From the NCBI GenBank assembly GCA_020628095.1, contig JAHDFP010000002.1:186001-250000 (forward strand): a DNA stretch of 64,000 bases, written 5' to 3'. Source of the DNA: Saprospiraceae bacterium (lineage in GTDB: Bacteria; Bacteroidota; Bacteroidia; Chitinophagales; Saprospiraceae). Both the position numbers and the translations under genes were made by a program. Below the pieces are notes generated by a model. It ran no database searches, was not told the DNA's origin, and was given only the letters and a program-made list of their open reading frames with translations. Shown here piece by piece: positions 44,608-53,662 of this stretch (position 1 is the stretch's first letter; every line of letters begins with the position of its first letter).

Positions 44608-47475
44608 TTAAGATACCAAGTCCTTATCAGCAGATTGGTACGCGGTAATAGGCGGACAGGTGCAGATCAGATTCCTGTCTCCATAAGCGTTATCTACTCT
44701 GGCAACAGATGCCCAAAACTTTTTAGTACCATACAGATAATCCAGAGGATACGCTGCTTTTTGTCTAGAGTATATGTGCGACCAATCGTCAGAAGTGACT
44801 TCATGCAAAGGGTGCGGTGCATTAATAAGAACATTATCCGTAGGGCTTGCGATCCCCGTAAGAACTTCTTCTATCTCTTGTCTGATAGCCTTCATAGCCG
44901 CTATAAACCTATCGAGTTCATCTTTTGATTCACTTTCTGTAGGCTCTATCATAATAGTACCGGGTACTGGAAAGCTCAGAGTAGGTGCATGAAACCCGTA
45001 GTCTATCATCCTTTTGGCGACATCCTCCGCAGAGATTCCTGCCTCCTTATAATCCCTTAAGTCAATGATTAATTCGTGCGCACAGAATCCATTCTTATTG
45101 GTATATAAGATTTGGTAATCATCTTTTAGTGCAGCGCGGATATAGTTGGCATTAAGTATGGCCTTGATCGTAGCGTCTGTAATGCCGTTATGTCCGAGTA
45201 ACTTTATATAAGCATAGGATATCAATAAGATACTCGCACTGCCCCAAGGAGCCGCAGATATGGCGTGAATGTTTGATTCTTTATTTTTGATAACTACATG
45301 ACCTGGTAAGAATGGCAATAGCTTTTCGTTAACACAGACAGGTCCCATGCCAGGTCCACCACCTCCATGTGGAATGCTAAATGTTTTGTGAAGATTAAGG
45401 TGACAACAGTCTGCATGTATAGCGGCGGGGCTGGTCAGACCGACTTGAGCGTTCATATTGGCGCCATCCATATATACTAATCCACCAGCATCATGTATGG
45501 CATCACATATTTCTATCACATCCTCTTCAAAAACACCATGTGTCGAAGGATATGTTATCATGATTCCAGCCAGATTTTCTTGATGTGTGGCAATTTTTTC
45601 TTTGAGATCAGACAGGGATATATTTCCATTTTCGTCACAAGCCGTAATCACCACGTCCATCCCTGCCATGACAGCGCTGGCTGGATTAGTACCATGTGCT
45701 GATGATGGAATCAGAACAACTTTACGATGAGTATTTTTATTTGACTCATGATAAGCTCTGATCATCATAAGACCAGCATATTCTCCCTGTGCTCCAGAGT
45801 TAGGCTGTAATGTGCATCCAGCAAACCCAGTTATAGATGAGAGATCTTTAGATAATTCTTCAAATATTTGTTGGTAACCCATTGTCTGCTCCATAGGAGC
45901 AAAAGGGTGTATTCCAGCAAATTCTGGCCAAGAGACTGGTATCAGTTCAGTCGCTGCATTCAGTTTCATCGTGCAACTTCCGAGAGGAATCATGGAATGG
46001 ACTAGGGACAAATCTTTATTTTCTAAAGACTTGAGATATCTCATCATTTCTGTCTCCGTATGATAAGAGTTGAAGACTGGATGTGTCAGATAATCTACTG
46101 ATCTCGATAGTGATGCTGGAATCCCATAATCAATTCCATTGCTATACCCTTGATTTGGTTTGATATCGAATGTGTACTTAATATCATCAAGATCTTTTTC
46201 TAGTATAGTCTCGTCTATACTTATCCTTATTGCATTATCTGAGATCTGATAGTTTATTTCTTTTTCTTTTGCTCGTGCTGTGATCTTGTCTATATCATCC
46301 CTAGTGGCTCTAATAGTGATGGTATCAAAGAAAGAATTATTGAGGACATCGAATTTTCTTTCTTTCAGAAAGTGATGGAGTCTTTTGGTTTTGTCATTGA
46401 TGTCTTGGGCAATGGCTCTTATTCCATCGGGTCCATGATAACAGGCGTACATAGAAGCCATGATAGCCAATAATGCCTGAGCCGTACAGATATTGGATGT
46501 GGCCTTCTCCCTCTTAATGTGTTGCTCTCTGGTCTGGAGAGCCATACGCAAAGCCTTCTGACCTCTTCTATCCACGGATACACCTATTATTCGACCTGGA
46601 ATCTGACGTTTGTATTTCTCTGTGGTAGCGAAATATGCCGCATGAGGCCCGCCATAACCCATAGGAACGCCAAATCGCTGAGTAGAACCTATCACGATAT
46701 CAGCACCCCAGGAAGCTGGCGTCGCCAGCAGCGCAAGGCTCATTATGTCTGCCGTGACAGCAAGCAAACAGTTATTATTTTTTAATTTTTCTGAAAAAGA
46801 TTTGTAGTCGTGTATTTCCCCATTAGCATCTGGATACTGCAGTAATCCACCGAAAAATTCTTCCGTGATATCCGACTTTTTCCAATCTCCAATAACAATC
46901 TCTATATCCAGCGGCAGCGCTCTTCCCCTTATGACATCCAAAGTCTGCGGAAAAACATTCTGGTCAATGAAGAATTTAGTAATTGGTGTTTTGGCTCTCT
47001 TGTTTTTTATGTTGTAAGCCATTATCATAGCCTCGGCTGCCGCAGTGCCTTCATCGAGGAGAGAGGCATTAGCTAGTGGCATACCTGTAAGGTCTGAGAC
47101 CATGGTCTGAAAATTAAGCAAAGCCTCCAGGCGACCTTGAGATATTTCTGCCTGATAGGGGGTGTATTGTGTATACCATCCTGGGTTTTCAAAGACATTG
47201 CGACTTATAACCGATGGCGTTATGGTGCCATAGTATCCTTGACCGATATAGGATCTGAAAATTTTATTTTTTCTGGCTGTCTCTTTGAGTTCTCTTAAGT
47301 ATTCATACTCTGACAGCGCTTCGTCTACATCTAATTTATCTGTGATTCTTATCGATTGTGGGATTGTTTTGTCTATGAGTTGCAGAAGGTTATCTACTTT
47401 GATCTCAGAGAGCATGGCTTGAGATTCACTATAAGTAGGTCCTATATGCCTACTCTTAAATTGGTCTACAGACAT
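44608..47475 (-). CDS. gcvP: Glycine dehydrogenase (decarboxylating), P-protein
   Basis: This PLP enzyme of the glycine cleavage system decarboxylates glycine and passes the aminomethyl group to the H-protein. It is the long single-chain type at 955 residues, with N- and C-halves homologous to each other. The PLP lysine is Lys697 in CCHLNLHKTFSIPHGGGGPG (core NLHKTFS). MIPLGSCTMKLNAA and PNSGAQGEYAG are other family landmarks. The gcvT and gcvH genes are not adjacent. A short inverted repeat lies in its 101-base leader, downstream of metK. Confidence 0.96.
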   Translation of the reverse strand: MSVDQFKSRHIGPTYSESQAMLSEIKVDNLLQLIDKTIPQSIRITDKLDVDEALSEYEYLRELKETARKNKIFRSYIGQGYYGTITPSVISRNVFENPGWYTQYTPYQAEISQGRLEALLNFQTMVSDLTGMPLANASLLDEGTAAAEAMIMAYNIKNKRAKTPITKFFIDQNVFPQTLDVIRGRALPLDIEIVIGDWKKSDITEEFFGGLLQYPDANGEIHDYKSFSEKLKNNNCLLAVTADIMSLALLATPASWGADIVIGSTQRFGVPMGYGGPHAAYFATTEKYKRQIPGRIIGVSVDRRGQKALRMALQTREQHIKREKATSNICTAQALLAIMASMYACYHGPDGIRAIAQDINDKTKRLHHFLKERKFDVLNNSFFDTITIRATRDDIDKITARAKEKEINYQISDNAIRISIDETILEKDLDDIKYTFDIKPNQGYSNGIDYGIPASLSRSVDYLTHPVFNSYHTETEMMRYLKSLENKDLSLVHSMIPLGSCTMKLNAATELIPVSWPEFAGIHPFAPMEQTMGYQQIFEELSKDLSSITGFAGCTLQPNSGAQGEYAGLMMIRAYHESNKNTHRKVVLIPSSAHGTNPASAVMAGMDVVITACDENGNISLSDLKEKIATHQENLAGIMITYPSTHGVFEEDVIEICDAIHDAGGLVYMDGANMNAQVGLTSPAAIHADCCHLNLHKTFSIPHGGGGPGMGPVCVNEKLLPFLPGHVVIKNKESNIHAISAAPWGSASILLISYAYIKLLGHNGITDATIKAILNANYIRAALKDDYQILYTNKNGFCAHELIIDLRDYKEAGISAEDVAKRMIDYGFHAPTLSFPVPGTIMIEPTESESKDELDRFIAAMKAIRQEIEEVLTGIASPTDNVLINAPHPLHEVTSDDWSHIYSRQKAAYPLDYLYGTKKFWASVARVDNAYGDRNLICTCPPITAYQSADKDLVS

Positions 47476-47518
47476 AGGAGTTCTGATTCAGGTTAGTATA
47501 GCTTAATGGTATATAATA

Positions 47519-47535
47519 CATCTGCATTACAGATG
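47519..47535. promoter_or_regulatory. Inverted repeat in the gcvP leader
   Basis: CATCTG CATTA CAGATG is a 6-base-arm hairpin. Looser outer pairing of TAGCTT (about 47549) with AAGCTA (about 47498) is also possible. It may be an operator or leader hairpin. I see no T-run and no recognised glycine riboswitch motif. Confidence 0.3.
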
Positions 47536-47576
47536 ACCTATAAATGTGAAATAAAGCTAATTGTTTATTACCTATT

Positions 47577-48833
47577 TTATTTAATTCCGAAGGCTTTTTT
47601 CACCTTAGGAACGTAGTCTAATTTTTCCCAAGTAAATGTTTCCACATTAACCGTTTTGGTTTGCCCGGAACCATTAGTGAATTGTAGCTTTTTCTTTTCT
47701 GGTTGGCGTCCCATATGGCCGTAAGCGGCGCTTTCTGAGTAGATAGGACTTCTTAGCTTGAGCCTCTTTTCTATAGAGTAAGGTCTCATATCGAATAGCT
47801 TGATGACCTTATCTGCAATTTGAGAGTCTGTCATTTTTACCTTGGCCGTTCCGTAGGTATTAATGTAGATATTAGTGGGCTCTGCCACACCAATGGCATA
47901 AGATACCTGAACTAATACTTCATCACATACACCTGCCGCTACTAGGTTCTTAGCAATATGTCTTGTGGCATAAGCTGCCGATCTATCTACCTTAGATGGA
48001 TCTTTTCCAGAAAAAGCACCTCCGCCGTGGGCACCCTTACCACCATAGGTATCGACTATAATTTTTCTTCCCGTAAGGCCAGTATCTCCATGAGGACCTC
48101 CGATTACAAATTTGCCCGTTGGATTGACATGATACTTGATTCTTTTCTTAAAGAGTTTTTTGAGTGAAGGTTTTAATTTTTTGACCACTCTTGGTATCAC
48201 GATGTCTTTGACATCTTTTTTGATCTTGGCAAGCATCTTTGCTTCAGCCGCAAAGTCGTCATGTTGTGTACTGACTACTATAGAATCTATGGCTATAGGT
48301 TTGTGATCTTCTGAGTACTCTATAGTCACCTGAGACTTGGAGTCAGGTCTCAGATAGGTCATGATTTTGCCTTCCTTTCTTATTGTCGCTAACTCTAATA
48401 ATATCTTGTGAGATAAGTCCAATGCCAGAGGCATGTAGTTATCAGTCTCATTAGTCGCATAACCGAACATCATACCTTGATCTCCTGCGCCCTGATCTTG
48501 CTTTTTCTTTTTGTCCACACCCTGATTGATGTCAGGTGATTGCTCATGTATAGATGAGAATACACCGCAAGAATCTGCGTCAAACATGTACTCAGACTTC
48601 GTATATCCTATCCTTTTGATAACATCTCGAGCGATCTGCTGTACGTCTAGATATGTCTTGGTTTTTACCTCTCCTGCGAGGACCACTTGTCCTGTCGTAA
48701 CTAAGGTTTCACAGGCGACTTTGGAGTTTTTGTCAAAAGCCAAAAAATGATCTACCAATGCATCAGAAATCTGATCAGATACCTTATCCGGATGTCCTTC
48801 TGACACTGATTCTGATGTAAAAAGATACGACAT
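47577..48833 (-). CDS. metK: S-adenosylmethionine synthetase
   Basis: It makes SAM from ATP and methionine. The 418-residue protein shows the N-terminal ATP motif [16 protein letters not shown], the signature [12 protein letters not shown] and the second signature [19 protein letters not shown]. It is slightly longer than the E. coli enzyme (384), with lysine-rich insertions around ADKVIKLFD and the middle ([13 protein letters not shown]). A CACTTTTG sequence upstream is a near match to TAnnTTTG and may be its own promoter. A SAM riboswitch was looked for and not seen. Confidence 0.97.
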   Translation of the reverse strand: MSYLFTSESVSEGHPDKVSDQISDALVDHFLAFDKNSKVACETLVTTGQVVLAGEVKTKTYLDVQQIARDVIKRIGYTKSEYMFDADSCGVFSSIHEQSPDINQGVDKKKKQDQGAGDQGMMFGYATNETDNYMPLALDLSHKILLELATIRKEGKIMTYLRPDSKSQVTIEYSEDHKPIAIDSIVVSTQHDDFAAEAKMLAKIKKDVKDIVIPRVVKKLKPSLKKLFKKRIKYHVNPTGKFVIGGPHGDTGLTGRKIIVDTYGGKGAHGGGAFSGKDPSKVDRSAAYATRHIAKNLVAAGVCDEVLVQVSYAIGVAEPTNIYINTYGTAKVKMTDSQIADKVIKLFDMRPYSIEKRLKLRSPIYSESAAYGHMGRQPEKKKLQFTNGSGQTKTVNVETFTWEKLDYVPKVKKAFGIK

Positions 48834-48876
48834 GAGTTTAGATATTTTGATTAATTATAAGTGGAGCGCAAAAGTG

Positions 48877-49482
48877 TCAAATAATTGAGACTTCCAAAAG
48901 GTTTTTTTCATTAAAGTAACCTATTAGCTTGTCTCCTTTTTTAACTGATCCTACACCCGCTGGTGTACCTGTATAAATTAGGTCATTTTCCTCTAGAGTA
49001 AAGTATTGTGACGAATATGATATAAGCGTACTAAAATCAAATATCATATCCTTAGTATAGCCTAATTGTACCTTATCTCCATTGAGCATAAGATGGAACT
49101 CTAAGTCTTTTTCGTATTCCCTCTTGAATTCTACAATGCTTCCTAATGATGCACTGTTATCAAACGCTTTTGCCTTTTCCCAAGGATGACCTTTTTCTTT
49201 GCATCGAGACTGTATATCACGAGCGGTAAAATCTATACCTAATCCGATACCTGACACATAAGACAAGGCATCCTCTTTACTTACAGGGCTGGCATGTTTC
49301 CCGATTCTTAGTACCACCTCCAGCTCATAATGTAGATTGTCAGTAAATGAAGGATATGGCATTTCCTTTGACTTATTAAGAGCGGTAGATGGTTTCATGA
49401 AAATCAGAGGAGACTTTGGGACAGGATTATTTAGTTCTTTGGCATGATCGATATAATTACGACCTATACAGATAATTTTCAT
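48877..49482 (-). CDS. Fumarylacetoacetate hydrolase family protein
   Basis: This 201-residue protein has the compact FAH fold: IICIGRNYIDHAKELNNP, then PLIFMKPSTAL, LHYELEVVLRIGKH (metal-binding Glu residues), GIGLGIDFTARDIQ and a late IYTGTPAGVGSVKKGD. These are the classic blocks of the single-domain FAH family (acylpyruvate hydrolase/oxaloacetate decarboxylase type). The reaction is likely hydrolysis or decarboxylation of a beta-keto acid with Mg or Mn. It is followed by metK 43 bases on. Confidence 0.92.
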   Translation of the reverse strand: MKIICIGRNYIDHAKELNNPVPKSPLIFMKPSTALNKSKEMPYPSFTDNLHYELEVVLRIGKHASPVSKEDALSYVSGIGLGIDFTARDIQSRCKEKGHPWEKAKAFDNSASLGSIVEFKREYEKDLEFHLMLNGDKVQLGYTKDMIFDFSTLISYSSQYFTLEENDLIYTGTPAGVGSVKKGDKLIGYFNEKNLLEVSII

Positions 49483-49581
49483 GCGGTTATAATTTGTAGG
49501 CGATTGGATATTAGCATATTATATATTATAATCATCCTCTGTGTGTCTTAAATATTTATGTCATAGACGTTTTCATTTACG

Positions 49582-50598
49582 TCAGAATTTTACATTCATT
49601 AATCCACAAAGTTCCTTCACTTCCTTCAAGGTGTTTTGTGCTATTTGGCGTATTTGAGCGCTAGATTGTTTGATTTGATATTTGACCTCTTTTTTATCCT
49701 GTACTATTTCCGCTCTTTTTTCTCTGAAAGTTTTATTAAGGCTTAACAAGGCCTCCGTAGTTACTTCCTTAAGCTCGGAATATTTTAGATTGCCAGATTC
49801 GTAAGACGCTTGCAAGGAATTGTATGATGAACCATTATCATGACCCGATGCTTTTACAAGCTCAAAAAGGTTTTTAACCCCTTCGCTCATCTCACCTTCC
49901 TTGTTCTCTCCTGTGTCAGTTACTGCGGATCTAATTTGTTTTCTCAGACGATCTTCTTCTGCAAATACATTGATATAGTGCTTTTCTCCTGCACTTTTGC
50001 TCATTTTTCGCGATGGATCGGCTGTAGATTTTATTTTAGGCGTTTCAGTAAATAAAGTTTCGGGCAATACGAAATACTCTTTATTGACCTGGTTATTAAA
50101 GCGGTTGGCGATTTCTCGGGTTAACTCTAGATGTTGTTTTTGGTCATCTCCGACTGGTACGTAATCGGCTTTATATATAAGAATATCCGCGGCTTGTAGT
50201 ACGGGATAATCAAATAACCCTACTGATATAAAACCCTCCTTACCACTCTTGGATTGTTGGCTTTTGTCTTTGAACTGTGTCATGTTCTCTACGCGACCCA
50301 TCGCTGCAAAATTGTTGAATATCCATCCCAGTTCCGCATGCTCGGGTATGAGAGACTGCACGAACAGATTTTCTGCTTTGATACCTACGGCTAATAGATT
50401 ATAGATTAGCTCCCAGCTGCTGTTAATCAGCTTTTTAGGGTCATAAGGCATCGTCATGGCATGATAATCTACCACACCATATATGCAATTATATTTATGC
50501 TGTAGGTCTACCCAGTTTTTGACTGCACCAAAGTAATTACCGAAGTGCATGTGCCCTGTAGGTTGTATGCAGGATAAGACAGTTTTCTTTTCTGACAT
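49582..50598 (-). CDS. trpS: Tryptophanyl-tRNA synthetase
   Basis: This class I aminoacyl-tRNA synthetase of 338 residues charges tRNA-Trp. The HIGH-like motif is PTGHMHFGNYFGA (13-25) and the KMSKS motif lies near residue 195 (SRKMSKSAG). The tRNA-dependent specificity region VPVGDDQKQHLELTREIA is typical. It has the usual bacterial length. The RidA gene ends two bases upstream of its start, so they are likely co-transcribed. Confidence 0.96.
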   Translation of the reverse strand: MSEKKTVLSCIQPTGHMHFGNYFGAVKNWVDLQHKYNCIYGVVDYHAMTMPYDPKKLINSSWELIYNLLAVGIKAENLFVQSLIPEHAELGWIFNNFAAMGRVENMTQFKDKSQQSKSGKEGFISVGLFDYPVLQAADILIYKADYVPVGDDQKQHLELTREIANRFNNQVNKEYFVLPETLFTETPKIKSTADPSRKMSKSAGEKHYINVFAEEDRLRKQIRSAVTDTGENKEGEMSEGVKNLFELVKASGHDNGSSYNSLQASYESGNLKYSELKEVTTEALLSLNKTFREKRAEIVQDKKEVKYQIKQSSAQIRQIAQNTLKEVKELCGLMNVKF

Positions 50599-50600
50599 AA

Positions 50601-50984
50601 CTAAGACTTTACGGCAATAACTGATATTTCTACATTGACAAACTTTGGAAGATTAGCCACTTCAACTAGCTCTCTGGCAGGGGCGGTACTTTCGTCAAAA
50701 TATTTGGCATATACCTGATTGATCTGGCTATAATTATTCATATCCGTAACGAATACAGAGGCCTTGACCACATTATTGAAGTCCATATTGGCTTGGGTAA
50801 GTATGGCATTGAGGTTTTTCATGACCTGATCTGTCTCTTCTTCGATACTTCCTTGCAATAGTTTTCCAGTTTCTGGGATAATAGCGATTTGCCCTGATAC
50901 GTATAAGGTGTTTCCCGCCATTACAGATTGGTTATAAGGACCTACTGGAGATGGTGCGAGAGAGGTATTAATAATTTCTTTCAT
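50601..50984 (-). CDS. ridA: RidA family reactive intermediate deaminase
   Basis: This 127-residue member of the RidA/YjgF/YER057c/UK114 family hydrolyses reactive enamines/imines such as 2-aminoacrylate, which serine/threonine dehydratases release. Key residues appear in PVGPYNQSV, FNNVVKASVFVTDMNNY, and ESTAPARELVEVANLP (the Arg of the APAR motif). A PLP dehydratase in the same family as the source of such intermediates lies at 3981-4925, but too far to be an operon. Confidence 0.95.
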   Translation of the reverse strand: MKEIINTSLAPSPVGPYNQSVMAGNTLYVSGQIAIIPETGKLLQGSIEEETDQVMKNLNAILTQANMDFNNVVKASVFVTDMNNYSQINQVYAKYFDESTAPARELVEVANLPKFVNVEISVIAVKS

Positions 50985-51006
50985 GGTGATATATTCTCTA
51001 TATAAT

Positions 51007-51039
51007 CAAAAAAAGCCCTTTAAATTCTTAAAGGGCTTT
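51007..51039 (-). terminator. Rho-independent terminator of the DUF177-rpmF operon
   Basis: On the minus strand, AAAGCCCTTTAA pairs with TTAAAGGGCTTT and is followed by a T-run. It is 22 bases beyond the L32 stop. Confidence 0.85.
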
Positions 51040-51060
51040 GGTAATATATTTTTATGGTTC

Positions 51061-51255
51061 TTATTCTTCGTCTACATAGCCTTCGACGAGTACCTTACCC
51101 TTGTAGTAAAGATCGCCTTCGTGCCAATATGCTCTGTGGTAAAGATGAGATTCCCCAGTTTTACTACAGATGGCTATAGCTGGTATCGTCGCTTTTTTGT
51201 GTGTACGACGTTTTCTTTTTCTTTGCTTGGATATTCTACTCTTCGGATGTGCCAT
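51061..51255 (-). CDS. rpmF: 50S ribosomal protein L32
   Basis: This 64-residue protein starts [22 protein letters not shown] (basic N-terminus, shown in part). The usual zinc-ribbon Cys4 is missing; a single Cys in [20 protein letters not shown] remains, so this is the zinc-independent form seen in many Bacteroidota. It lies four bases after the DUF177 gene, the normal bacterial order. Confidence 0.97.
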   Translation of the reverse strand: MAHPKSRISKQRKRKRRTHKKATIPAIAICSKTGESHLYHRAYWHEGDLYYKGKVLVEGYVDEE

Positions 51256-51259
51256 TTTC

Positions 51260-51787
51260 TTACTTTGCTTTTATTTTAAAATCTTTGAGCGCATCTCCTA
51301 ACGGATTATTTTTTGGCTCTTTTTCTGTGTCTTGATCTAATAACGCCAGAACATTCTCGTTACAAGGCCTTGGGTCTATACTATAGCAATCAAATACTTT
51401 TATCAATGGTGTCGAAAGGATGATATGATCGTAAATGTATTTCGCTACGTTCAATTCATGACTTTCTGGATGAATAAAGGCAACTTCCCCTTCATCTCTT
51501 TCATTTTCGTCGTATTTGATAATCATTTCATAATCATCTGTAGATACTGGGAAGTCTATTTCCGCGGTGCATCTGTCACATTCGGTCCTAAGTGTTCCGT
51601 CTGTTACGAACTCTAGAATGATATGATCTGATTTTTTGTCTAATTCTACTTCTACTTTCAGATTTCCGTTTTTGTACGGAGAATCTGGAAACTGCTCAAA
51701 AAAAACGGCATCGACAACGAATGAATAATTATATGTCGCAAAATCTAATCCCTTTATGGGTATAGAAAACTGCCTCAAGGCCTGCAT
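51260..51787 (-). CDS. DUF177/YceD family protein, 23S rRNA accumulation
   Basis: This 175-residue protein resembles YceD/DUF177, known to be needed for 23S rRNA accumulation in E. coli and plants. [24 protein letters not shown] shows one Cys pair (CDRC) and [15 protein letters not shown] a further Cys. SLM-like conserved C-terminus: [13 protein letters not shown]. Its place directly before rpmF is the strongest support. Confidence 0.9.
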   Translation of the reverse strand: MQALRQFSIPIKGLDFATYNYSFVVDAVFFEQFPDSPYKNGNLKVEVELDKKSDHIILEFVTDGTLRTECDRCTAEIDFPVSTDDYEMIIKYDENERDEGEVAFIHPESHELNVAKYIYDHIILSTPLIKVFDCYSIDPRPCNENVLALLDQDTEKEPKNNPLGDALKDFKIKAK

Positions 51788-51865
51788 TTGAAAGATCTTT
51801 TGTTAACGGACCACAAAAGTATGTGTTTTTGGTATAAAAGTGCAATGGTCCTTAACTATTTACAC

Positions 51866-51895
51866 AAAAAAAGGGATACCAAGCGGTATCCCTTG
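51866..51895 (-). terminator. Rho-independent terminator of the TM-only MscS relative
   Basis: On the minus strand AAGGGATACC pairs with GGTATCCCTT around a GCTT loop, then a T-run. It lies about 25 bases after the stop of the channel-like gene. Confidence 0.88.
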
Positions 51896-51919
51896 TCAGA
51901 CTTTTCAGTCTTTATATTA

Positions 51920-52600
51920 TTAATCCAACTTGGATATTTTGTTGATCGTTTTAGCTGCTGCATCTCTGCCTCCAAGACCGAAAGCAATAGCCACTGCTAA
52001 ACTAACTCCACCGAGTACTGCTGTAACTACAGTATTTACGATTTCTCCACCGATACCTACAGTGTTGATAGCCATAGATACTGATAAGAATAATACAGCC
52101 CAGTAAGCGACTTGTGCTACTGTATTAGGATTATCAAAGCTTCCAGACTTAAGTGTTGCTTTGACCAAATCTCTAACGAAATCAGCTAAGAACATACCTA
52201 CAATAAGTAAGATACATGCTACGATGATCTTAGGGATGTACTGGATTACGCTTGTCAATAGATCAGAAACGACCTCAAGACCTAATGCGTTGAACGCCAT
52301 GATATAAACTGTGAGCATAATGATCCAGTACACCATTTTGGCCATAAGACCAGAGGCACTTGATTTAAGACCACCATCTCTTAATTTCTGATTGATGCCT
52401 ACTTTGTCAGCAATGTCATCAAATTTTACAGATTTAAGAACTTTTTCTACAGCCCATCGGATCGCTCTTGCTACGAAACCACCAATGATCCAAATAACTA
52501 AAGCTCCTATAAGTTTCGGTAAAAATGCACCTACAGAGTTATAAGTGTTCTGAAGAGCACCCATAATTTGACCTGTAAAGTTGCTTACTGATTCTTCCAT
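51920..52600 (-). CDS. Membrane protein with MscS-type conserved TM helices but no MscS channel domain
   Basis: This 226-residue protein has about five hydrophobic helices. Two copies of the 'conserved TM helix' unit (PF05552 type) are visible: LPKLIGALVIWIIGGFVARAIRWA and IPKIIVACILLIVGMFLADFVRDL (cores LIGALVIWIIGG and IIVACILLIVG). The protein ends with VSLAVAIAFGLGGRDAAA, similar to the end of TM3 of MscS-type channels. The beta domain and C-terminal cage are absent. Whether it forms a channel alone is not known. Confidence 0.85.
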   Translation of the reverse strand: MEESVSNFTGQIMGALQNTYNSVGAFLPKLIGALVIWIIGGFVARAIRWAVEKVLKSVKFDDIADKVGINQKLRDGGLKSSASGLMAKMVYWIIMLTVYIMAFNALGLEVVSDLLTSVIQYIPKIIVACILLIVGMFLADFVRDLVKATLKSGSFDNPNTVAQVAYWAVLFLSVSMAINTVGIGGEIVNTVVTAVLGGVSLAVAIAFGLGGRDAAAKTINKISKLD

Positions 52601-52733
52601 TAGAATTATTGTTTGATTAGTTAATTTTTTTGATTGATTTTTTAGTCCAAAGACGCTATTTAGACCATGCGCTAACTGGAAAGTAACGCTTTAACAAAAA
52701 AAAATGTTAAAAAAACTAATTCCCACTCTTAGA

Positions 52734-53540
52734 CTACTGACAAGAGTCTGGTTTTTGGTTGGATATGACGATGTCGATATATTCTCCCGTTTTTATGGTT
52801 GATATGCCATCATAAGGCGGGTTTTGTGATATGACATAGGCAGAGTCTCGATTAGTGACGGCGCCCTGCAGATCTACTTTACCTATTTTAACTTTTACAG
52901 AGTTTGACATAAAACGCACCGTTTTTAGTCGTTGACATGTCCAGTCTGGTATGGTAACATCTAAGCCTCTCGCCTCGCTCAGGACAAATTTTAGAGTAGT
53001 ACCCTTTTTTATTTTGACTCCAGGTTTTTTGACCATTTCGCCGTTGGCATTTTTCACGATGATATTTTGACCCTCATAGATCACGCCTAGTATATGGTCG
53101 GGCTCTCCTTTGTCATAGGTATATCTTGCAATCTCAGAATTAATGGATAAGCCTAATAATTTCTCTTTAGTCCGATAATATTCCTGACCATACAGACGCG
53201 GGAGATCATTATTAAGAGAGTATTCATCGGCATCATACTTGGTGACATCGACATATATTTTTCTATTTTCTTTGACCAGTGCACCTGGCTTTGGATTCTG
53301 AGAGATTATTTGACCACCTGGGACACCCACTTTATGCAGAGAATCGTTGATGATAAGCTCAAAGGTTTTTTCCTGCGCTTCTTCCTTGGCATCATCAAAG
53401 AACTCACCTGTATAATCTGGCAATTCTAATTTCTGACCGTGGTTAGTATATATTCTTAACCACTGAAATACAAGAAACAATACGACCATCACGACGACAA
53501 TCATCATAAGAACGTGTAATAAAAATCGCTTTATCGTCAA
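52734..53540 (-). CDS. PASTA domain protein with N-terminal membrane anchor
   Basis: This 268-residue protein starts at TTG (53538-53540); no ATG lies between the in-frame stop and the membrane anchor (about 8-28). At least three PASTA repeats follow: LELPDYTGEFFDDAKEEA (about 38-105), LPRLYGQEYYRTKEKLLGLSI (about 114-190), and VTIPDWTCQRLKTVRFMSN to the end. Each ends with a VISQNP-type strand. PASTA repeats bind peptidoglycan or muropeptides. The domain is not attached to a kinase or PBP here, so it may be a scaffold. Two class A PBPs are encoded elsewhere in the window. Confidence 0.9.
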   Translation of the reverse strand: MTIKRFLLHVLMMIVVVMVVLFLVFQWLRIYTNHGQKLELPDYTGEFFDDAKEEAQEKTFELIINDSLHKVGVPGGQIISQNPKPGALVKENRKIYVDVTKYDADEYSLNNDLPRLYGQEYYRTKEKLLGLSINSEIARYTYDKGEPDHILGVIYEGQNIIVKNANGEMVKKPGVKIKKGTTLKFVLSEARGLDVTIPDWTCQRLKTVRFMSNSVKVKIGKVDLQGAVTNRDSAYVISQNPPYDGISTIKTGEYIDIVISNQKPDSCQ

Positions 53541-53662
53541 GGGTACGTATAGTTATAATTAAAAAATCGTAGACCAAAGATAAATAATAAAGAGTGTAAT
53601 TATTACGCCGTATCGAAAGCTACCAAATACTTGTTACTTTTAAGAAAAGAGAAAAAATCATA

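Noticed and set aside
44635-46785. Several 69-97 residue plus-strand frames opposite gcvP
   Set aside because: They are shadows of gcvP, whose minus-strand frame is complete and has all family motifs.
47490-47560. tRNA-like pattern (D-arm-like TAGCTTAATGGTA and an anticodon-stem-like CATCT/AGATG)
   Set aside because: There is no T-arm GGTTCGA motif, no acceptor stem pairing and the base before the anticodon is C instead of T, so it is not a tRNA.
47476-47576. Possible glycine riboswitch upstream of gcvP
   Set aside because: Too short and lacking the conserved glycine-binding core; kept only as a leader hairpin.
48834-48876. Possible SAM riboswitch before metK
   Set aside because: The gap is only 43 bases, too short for a SAM aptamer.
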